Origin: LMUY01 sp964242925 | Lineage (GTDB): Bacteria > Pseudomonadota > Alphaproteobacteria > Acetobacterales > Acetobacteraceae | DNA length: 5,876 nucleotides | Assembly (NCBI GenBank): GCA_964242925.1 | Contig: CAXTBW010000161.1 | Span: 1 to 5,876 of the forward strand | Direction: 5' to 3' | Shown: piece by piece, positions 5,599-5,876 of the stretch | How positions within the stretch are numbered: the stretch's first letter is position 1 | Layout: each line of letters starts with the position of its first letter | Notes under the pieces: generated by a model | Seen by the model: only the letters and a program-made list of their open reading frames with translations | Database searches by the model: none | Told to the model about the DNA's origin: nothing | Position numbers and translations under genes: made by a program

Positions 5599-5876
5599 AT
5601 GGAAGTCCCAACTTTTTCGCCGCGCGAGATCGTCAGCGAGCTCGACCGGTTCATCGTCGGCCAGAACGACGCCAAACGCGCCGTCTCCATCGCGCTGCGC
5701 AACCGCTGGCGCCGCCAGCAGCTGCCGGAGGAGATGCGCGAGGAGGTGGTGCCGAAGAACATCCTGATGATCGGCCCCACCGGCTGCGGCAAGACCGAGA
5801 TCGCCCGGCGGTTGGCCAAGCTGGCGCAGGCGCCGTTCCTGAAGGTCGAGGCGACCAAGTTCACCGAGGTCGGCTA
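5599..5876 (+). CDS. hslU: HslU, ATPase/unfoldase subunit of HslVU (partial, 5' part only)
   Basis: The first 92 complete codons of the AAA+ unfoldase that recognises, unfolds and translocates substrates into HslV; the window ends within the gene. The start MEVPTFSPREIVSELDRFIV is the standard HslU opening, followed by VGQNDAKRAVSIALRNRWRR (20-39, near-invariant in the family) and Walker A GPTGCGKT (59-66, K65). It continues to KVEATKFTEVG (82-92), where the pore motif GYVG would begin: G92 and the first two bases of the Tyr codon are present. The I-domain, Walker B, sensors and the C-terminal tail that activates HslV lie outside the window. The ATG follows the hslV stop by three bases with only a weak ribosome site, so translation is probably coupled to hslV. 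Confidence 0.96.
   Translation, partial: MEVPTFSPREIVSELDRFIVGQNDAKRAVSIALRNRWRRQQLPEEMREEVVPKNILMIGPTGCGKTEIARRLAKLAQAPFLKVEATKFTEVG

Overview
This is a very GC-rich window whose genes point to an anoxygenic phototrophic alphaproteobacterium. Magnesium-chelatase genes in the order bchI-bchD-bchO are the signature of a bacteriochlorophyll photosynthesis gene cluster, and hslV-hslU has an alphaproteobacterial-type sequence. The style of HslV and of the small conserved protein suggests Rhodospirillales/Acetobacteraceae or a related group. That placement is an impression from remembered homologues, not a computed result.

Layout. Minus strand, right to left: bchI (2700-1663), bchD (1666-50) and the first 17 codons of bchO (53 to the window edge). 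These form a tightly packed operon in which each stop codon overlaps the next start (GTGA, then ATGA). A 124-bp divergent spacer (2701-2824) upstream of bchI holds an 18-bp dyad resembling the PpsR/CrtJ photosynthesis repressor operator, next to a possible extended -10 element. On the plus strand beyond it lie two overlapping small genes: a 57-residue Pro/Gly/acidic-rich protein (2825-2998) and a 172-residue conserved protein of unknown function (2998-3516). The second looks like homologues that carry a C-terminal SHOCT tail, but lacks that tail. A perfect 10-bp hairpin (3523-3548) separates it from a convergent MFS transporter gene (4935-3565, minus). Divergent from the transporter is the hslV-hslU operon (5035 to the window end), encoding the two-part ATP-dependent HslVU protease. 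hslU is cut off by the window end just after its Walker A motif. A sigma-32-like promoter candidate sits directly upstream of hslV.

How it works together. BchI (AAA+ ATPase) and BchD (AAA+-like/vWA) join BchH, not seen here, to insert Mg2+ into protoporphyrin IX, the first committed step of bacteriochlorophyll synthesis. BchO is a cluster-associated alpha/beta-hydrolase-like protein. The rest looks like the flank of the photosynthesis cluster: two small uncharacterised genes, a metabolite transporter and a heat-shock protease. No mobile element, tRNA, rRNA or CRISPR array was seen. No stretch over 300 bases lacks a gene. I found no convincing wholly new system; the best leads are the operator-like dyad, the Cys4 insert in BchI, the coupled small gene pair and the nearly leaderless hslV promoter arrangement.
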